Shown: positions 5,721-8,712 of the stretch, in pieces
How positions within the stretch are numbered: the stretch's first letter is position 1
Layout: each line of letters begins with the position of its first letter
Origin: Crenothrix polyspora
GTDB lineage: Bacteria > Pseudomonadota > Gammaproteobacteria > Methylococcales > Methylomonadaceae
NCBI GenBank assembly: GCA_945903675.1
Contig: CAMDOP010000128.1
Location: forward strand, 1 to 8,712
DNA: 8,712 nucleotides
Reading direction: 5' to 3'
Notes under the pieces: model-generated
The model's input: only the letters and a program-made list of their open reading frames with translations
What the model was told of the DNA's origin: nothing
The model's database searches: none
Position numbers and translations under genes: made by a program

Positions 5721-7814
5721 ATGGACAGCAGCACAATAGTTGAAAGCATAGAACTCGATCGACCAGAACTCTATATTAACCGTGACTTGAGTTTATTAGA
5801 ATTCAATAAACGCGTATTGGCACAAGCAAAAAACGAAGCGGTTCCCCTACTCGAGCGTCTAAACTACCTGTGTATTTCTTGTTCCAACCTCGATGAATTT
5901 TTTGAAGTGCGAGTTGCTAGCGTATTGGAAATTGCGGATATCGATCCTAAGGCTACAGGTCCAGATGGCTTAACACCTAAAGAACAATTAGAGCAAATTT
6001 CTATTGATTCACACAAATTAGTAGAAGAACAATATCAGGTGCTTAATGAAATATTAATACCGCAACTTAAAGAAGAAAATATTCGCTTTATACGCCGCCA
6101 TGAATGGAATGAAGCTCAGCATAAATGGCTAGCCAAATATTTCAATGATGAATTACTGCCGATCTTAACACCTGTAGGGCTAGATTCAGCACACCCTTTT
6201 CCACGCATACTTAACAAAAGTTTAAATTTCATTATTTCTTTAACCGGTAAAGATGCCTTTGGTAGAAATAGTGGCCGAGCCATTCTACAAGCGCCTAGAG
6301 CCTTACCGCGCGTTATACAACTACCTGCTGATGAAACCCAAAGTGGCCCTTATGACTTTGTATTTTTATCCTCCATTATTCATGCTTTTGTTAATGAATT
6401 GTTTACGGGCATGACCGTTAAAGGTTGCCATCAATTTAGAGTCACTAGAAACAGTGATTTCTTTGTTGATGATGATGCCATTGATGATTTATTACTGGCC
6501 GTTCAAGGCGAACTCGCCATGCGTAATTATGGTGATGAAGTTCGCTTAGAAATTGATGCTGCCTGCCCTGATGATACCGTTAGCTTTTTACTAGATCGTT
6601 TTGAAATGAACCGTGACCGTTTGTTTTTAGTCGATGGCCCAGTCAATCTTAATCGAATTCAAGAAATTAATAACCTCGTCAACCGACCTGACCTTAAATT
6701 CCCAGCGTTTAAACCCAGCACACAGCCCCAACTGGCACGTAACAAAGATATGTTTGCGGCCATTAAACGCCATGATATTTTATTGCATCATCCATTTGAG
6801 TCTTTCTCACCGGTAGTGGAGTTTTTACGTCAAGCTGCTGCAGCCCCCGAAGTAATTGCCATCAAACAAACACTGTACCGTACAGGTGCTGATTCGCCTA
6901 TCGTAGCGGCTTTGATCAGAGCAGCACGCGCAGGCAAAGAAGTCACTGTCGTGATTGAATTAAGAGCGCGTTTTGATGAAAAAGCCAATATTGATTTAGC
7001 CTCTAAACTACAAGAGGCAGCTGTTCATGTGGTCTATGGCGTGGTTGGTTATAAAACTCATGCCAAAATGTGCTTGGTATTACGTAGAGAAGGCAAAGAA
7101 TTACGTCACTATGTGCATCTGGGCACAGGTAACTACCATCCTAAAACCGCGCAAATTTACACCGATTACGGCTTGTTCTCATGCAATAAGGAATTGGGTG
7201 AAGATGTAAGACGAGTATTTGCACAGCTCACCAGCTTGGGTAAGGTGACTAAATTAAACAAATTATTACAATCACCCTTTACCTTACATAAAGGCATACT
7301 TGAAAAGATTGAACGGGAAATAACTCACGCCAAAAATGGCAAACCGGCCAAGATTATTATTCAAGTGAATGCTATCGTCGAAGAACAATCGATACAAGCC
7401 TTATATCGCGCCTCTCAAGCTGGGGTTGAAGTTAAACTAATGGTCAGGGGGATTTGTTGCCTCAGACCCGGCATACCCGGCATTTCTGAAAATATAGAAG
7501 TACGCGCCATCATCGGTCGCTTTTTAGAACATGCTCGCATTTATGCTTTTGCTAATGATGGCAATCAAGAAGTTTACGCCTCTAGCGCAGATTTAATGAA
7601 TCGCAATATGTTCCGTCGTGTAGAAATTTGCTTCCCCATCGAAAGTAAACGTCTATCTAACCGCATCTTGCATGACTTGGATTTATACTTAAAAGATAAC
7701 ACGCAGGCTTGGCTGTTACAGCCTGATGGCAGTTATTTACAATTATTAAACACGAGCAATGATGAACCGACTCAAGCCCAAGCCTTAATTTTAGCGGAGT
7801 TACAGGCTTCATAA
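5721..7814 (+). CDS. ppk1: Polyphosphate kinase 1 (PPK1)
   Basis: 697 residues, close to the 688 of E. coli PPK. It reversibly transfers the ATP gamma-phosphate to inorganic polyphosphate through a phosphohistidine. The four-domain layout is complete: N domain (about 1-115, with YINRDLSLLEFNKRVL and SNLDEFFEVR), head domain (about 130-325), then two phospholipase-D-like C domains. Key residues align with E. coli at a constant offset of 12: His447 (E. coli His435, phosphorylated) in GYKTHAKM, His604 (His592) in LEHARIY, Arg387 (Arg375) in LYRTGADS and Arg417 (Arg405) in RARFDE. HLGTGNYHPKTAQIYTDYGL (466-485) is a family signature. The gene is intact and third in the operon, 13 bases after the methyltransferase stop, with a strong AAGGA site. 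No ppx exopolyphosphatase and no Pho box were seen in the window. Confidence 0.97.
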   Translation: MDSSTIVESIELDRPELYINRDLSLLEFNKRVLAQAKNEAVPLLERLNYLCISCSNLDEFFEVRVASVLEIADIDPKATGPDGLTPKEQLEQISIDSHKLVEEQYQVLNEILIPQLKEENIRFIRRHEWNEAQHKWLAKYFNDELLPILTPVGLDSAHPFPRILNKSLNFIISLTGKDAFGRNSGRAILQAPRALPRVIQLPADETQSGPYDFVFLSSIIHAFVNELFTGMTVKGCHQFRVTRNSDFFVDDDAIDDLLLAVQGELAMRNYGDEVRLEIDAACPDDTVSFLLDRFEMNRDRLFLVDGPVNLNRIQEINNLVNRPDLKFPAFKPSTQPQLARNKDMFAAIKRHDILLHHPFESFSPVVEFLRQAAAAPEVIAIKQTLYRTGADSPIVAALIRAARAGKEVTVVIELRARFDEKANIDLASKLQEAAVHVVYGVVGYKTHAKMCLVLRREGKELRHYVHLGTGNYHPKTAQIYTDYGLFSCNKELGEDVRRVFAQLTSLGKVTKLNKLLQSPFTLHKGILEKIEREITHAKNGKPAKIIIQVNAIVEEQSIQALYRASQAGVEVKLMVRGICCLRPGIPGISENIEVRAIIGRFLEHARIYAFANDGNQEVYASSADLMNRNMFRRVEICFPIESKRLSNRILHDLDLYLKDNTQAWLLQPDGSYLQLLNTSNDEPTQAQALILAELQAS

Positions 7815-8338
7815 TGTCCACCATCATTGAAATTGCACAATTAGGTGCTAAGGTGCTGCGTTTACAAGCAGAGCCTATTACCGATATTAGCAGCACTGAA
7901 ACACTGCAGCTCATTAAAGTAATGCAGAATACCTTAGCAACGACTGAAGGGGTCGGTATCGCCGCCCCTCAAATCAGCATTTCTAAGCAAATCATCATTA
8001 TTGCCTCGCGTCCTACCTTAAGATATCCACAGGCTCCAGTAATGGAGCCTACGGTCATGATTAATCCAAGCTTTACTGCTCTTTCCGAGACTAAAGAAAA
8101 GGGCTGGGAAGGTTGTTTGAGCATACCAGGCATAAGGGCCCGAGTACCACGTTATAAAAAGATACAGGTTAAATATCTTGATCAACAAGGTACAGTCATT
8201 GACATCGTGTTAGAAGATTTTGTAGCGCGCGTGTTTCAACATGAATTTGATCATTTACTAGGGAAAGTTTACCTAGACCGACTAGACAGCAATGAAGATA
8301 TTTATTCTGAAAGCGAGTATTTATTGGCTATTAAGTAA
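7814..8338 (+). CDS. def: Peptide deformylase
   Basis: 174 residues. It removes the formyl group from the N-terminal methionine of new proteins. All three motifs are intact: GVGIAAPQ (46-53), EGCLS (99-103) and QHEFDHL (142-148). The metal ligands are Cys101, His143 and His147, and Glu144 is the catalytic base. The ATG overlaps the ppk1 stop by one base (TAATG), with AGG (7804-7806) 7 bases upstream, so it is the last gene of the operon. The main def gene in gammaproteobacteria usually sits beside fmt, which is absent here. This may therefore be a second deformylase (GWEGCLSIPGIRARVPRYKKI is the form I associate with accessory copies), but the window cannot show whether another exists. Confidence 0.95.
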   Translation: MSTIIEIAQLGAKVLRLQAEPITDISSTETLQLIKVMQNTLATTEGVGIAAPQISISKQIIIIASRPTLRYPQAPVMEPTVMINPSFTALSETKEKGWEGCLSIPGIRARVPRYKKIQVKYLDQQGTVIDIVLEDFVARVFQHEFDHLLGKVYLDRLDSNEDIYSESEYLLAIK

Positions 8339-8351
8339 TTTAAATCCATAG

Positions 8352-8382
8352 GTTGGACTAACAGCCTTATCGTTAACCCAAC
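8352..8382. repeat. GTTGG/CCAAC hairpin after def
   Basis: GTTGG (8352-8356) pairs with CCAAC (8378-8382), and inside it TAAC (8359-8362) pairs with GTTA (8372-8375), separated by AC/AC internal loops, 13 bases after the def stop. No T run follows. A competing stem AGCCT (8363-8367)/AGGCT (8387-8391) overlaps it. The outer arms share the (G)TTGG(GTT)/(AAC)CCAA(C) theme of the palindromes at 414-438 and 3436-3471. Confidence 0.5.
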
Positions 8383-8475
8383 ATTGAGGCTCTATCATAT
8401 TGGGATGAGAAAAGCACCCAGCCCAACCGCTACTTGTCCCGTATTAAATGGGTAGTCGAATATCTTAAATAACTG

Positions 8476-8498
8476 ACGTTAGGCAGTAACGTTGTTTT
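8476..8498 (+). terminator. Possible weak terminator of the PLP-MT-ppk1-def operon
   Basis: ACGTTA (8476-8481) and TAACGT (8487-8492) form a 6-bp stem with loop GGCAG, followed by TGTTTT (8493-8498). The stem is short and AT-rich and lies about 140 bases after the def stop, so this is a weak candidate. Confidence 0.33.
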
Positions 8499-8511
8499 AC
8501 TCTCGTTTGCC

Positions 8512-8628
8512 GCGCTGAGCACCGCAGGTTTTGTTGGGATTAGCCCGAAGGGGCGCGGCATGTATGCCGCGCGTCGGTAGGAGGGCAGGACGCCCTCTCT
8601 ACCGACCCCCGACAAAACTGAGGAGCGC
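8512..8628. repeat. GC-rich nested palindrome that folds into a multi-arm junction
   Basis: Outer stem: GTTTTGTTGGG (8528-8538) with CCCGACAAAAC (8608-8618), 11 pairs with one G-T, extended after an internal loop by GCGCT (8512-8516) with AGCGC (8624-8628). Inside are three hairpins: CCC-GAA-GGG (8544-8552), GCGCGGCAT/ATGCCGCGC (8553-8572), and a 14-bp arm (8573-8586 with 8592-8606, one bulged T at 8598, loop AGGAC). Forty-four of the 60 bases at 8551-8610 are G or C, unlike the rest of the window. No credible gene is present; an open minus-strand frame here is a by-product. The nested design suggests an interspersed repeat (REP- or MITE-like) or a structured RNA. Confidence 0.6.
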
Positions 8629-8661
8629 AGATCGAGCTGCAATCGAGCCGCCTTTTCTTTG

Positions 8662-8695
8662 GATACTTTCTTTTAGCGGAGCAAAAGAAAGTATC
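8662..8695. repeat. 13-bp perfect hairpin next to the nested palindrome
   Basis: GATACTTTCTTTT (8662-8674) pairs fully with AAAAGAAAGTATC (8683-8695) around the loop AGCGGAGC. It is preceded by a small repeat (ATCGAG twice, at 8632-8637 and 8643-8648). I associate the motif 'CTTTCTTTT..AAAAGAAAG..TCGCCC' with interspersed intergenic repeats in gammaproteobacteria, so this hairpin and the palindrome at 8512-8628 may be parts of one element that continues past 8712. Confidence 0.5.
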
Positions 8696-8712
8696 TCGCC
8701 CTCGGGTGCGAT

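Noticed and set aside
7657..7914. 85-residue minus-strand open frame across the ppk1/def junction
   Set aside because: It lies antisense to two conserved proteins and shows no family features.
8377..8475. Plus-strand frame reading ..SYWDEKSTQPNRYLSRIKWVVEYLK* as a possible relic of a transposase or other gene
   Set aside because: The frame has only about 32 codons and no start or Shine-Dalgarno; a stop-free run this long is expected by chance, and I cannot match it to a family.
8430..8642. 70-residue minus-strand open frame (TTG start, 'MPRPFGLIPTKPAVLSAA' segment)
   Set aside because: It runs through the nested palindrome; the sequence is dictated by the repeat, there is no Shine-Dalgarno, and similar peptides are typical repeat-derived false annotations.

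Overview
The window looks like chromosomal DNA of a gammaproteobacterium with an AT-leaning genome. The TrhP (YegQ) protein is close to the E. coli form along its whole length, Shine-Dalgarno sites are of the AAGG/AGGG type, and the intergenic spaces hold palindromic repeats. The order cannot be fixed from sequence alone; a methanotroph-like (Methylococcales) or other environmental gammaproteobacterium is a guess. No phage, CRISPR, tRNA or rRNA signal was seen.

Layout. Positions 1-250 are AT-rich and hold no convincing gene, only a weak inverted repeat (39-86) and a hairpin (223-243). A 43-residue membrane protein (251-382, minus) lies divergent to trhP (459-1799, plus), a tRNA U34 hydroxylation enzyme. 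The gap 1800-2006 between converging genes holds two strong hairpins; one has a T-rich tail on the minus strand and probably terminates the next gene. That gene (2007-2873, minus) encodes an exported DUF4124 + staphylococcal-nuclease-like protein with an extra C-terminal beta-rich segment. Then come a BON-domain lipoprotein (3100-3414, plus) and an SRAP/HMCES-type DNA-protein crosslink protein (3481-4143, minus), separated by a 15-bp bidirectional hairpin.

The right half is one tight plus-strand operon: PLP enzyme of the ACC deaminase/D-cysteine desulfhydrase family (4146-5051), class I SAM methyltransferase (5048-5707), polyphosphate kinase ppk1 (5721-7814) and a peptide deformylase (7814-8338). 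Junctions are a 4-bp overlap, a 13-bp gap and a 1-bp overlap. The operon and the SRAP gene are head to head with start codons only 2 bp apart (CATCGATG), so each gene's upstream signals must lie inside the other's coding sequence.

Positions 8339-8712 are non-coding and structured: a GTTGG/CCAAC hairpin, a possible terminator, a GC-rich nested palindrome that can fold into a multi-arm junction (8512-8628), and a 13-bp hairpin (8662-8695). These look like interspersed repeats, and the set may run past the right edge.

The genes are mostly housekeeping, stress or repair functions. I see no clear new multi-gene system. The most unusual signals are the 2-bp divergent start junction and the structured repeat block at the right end.
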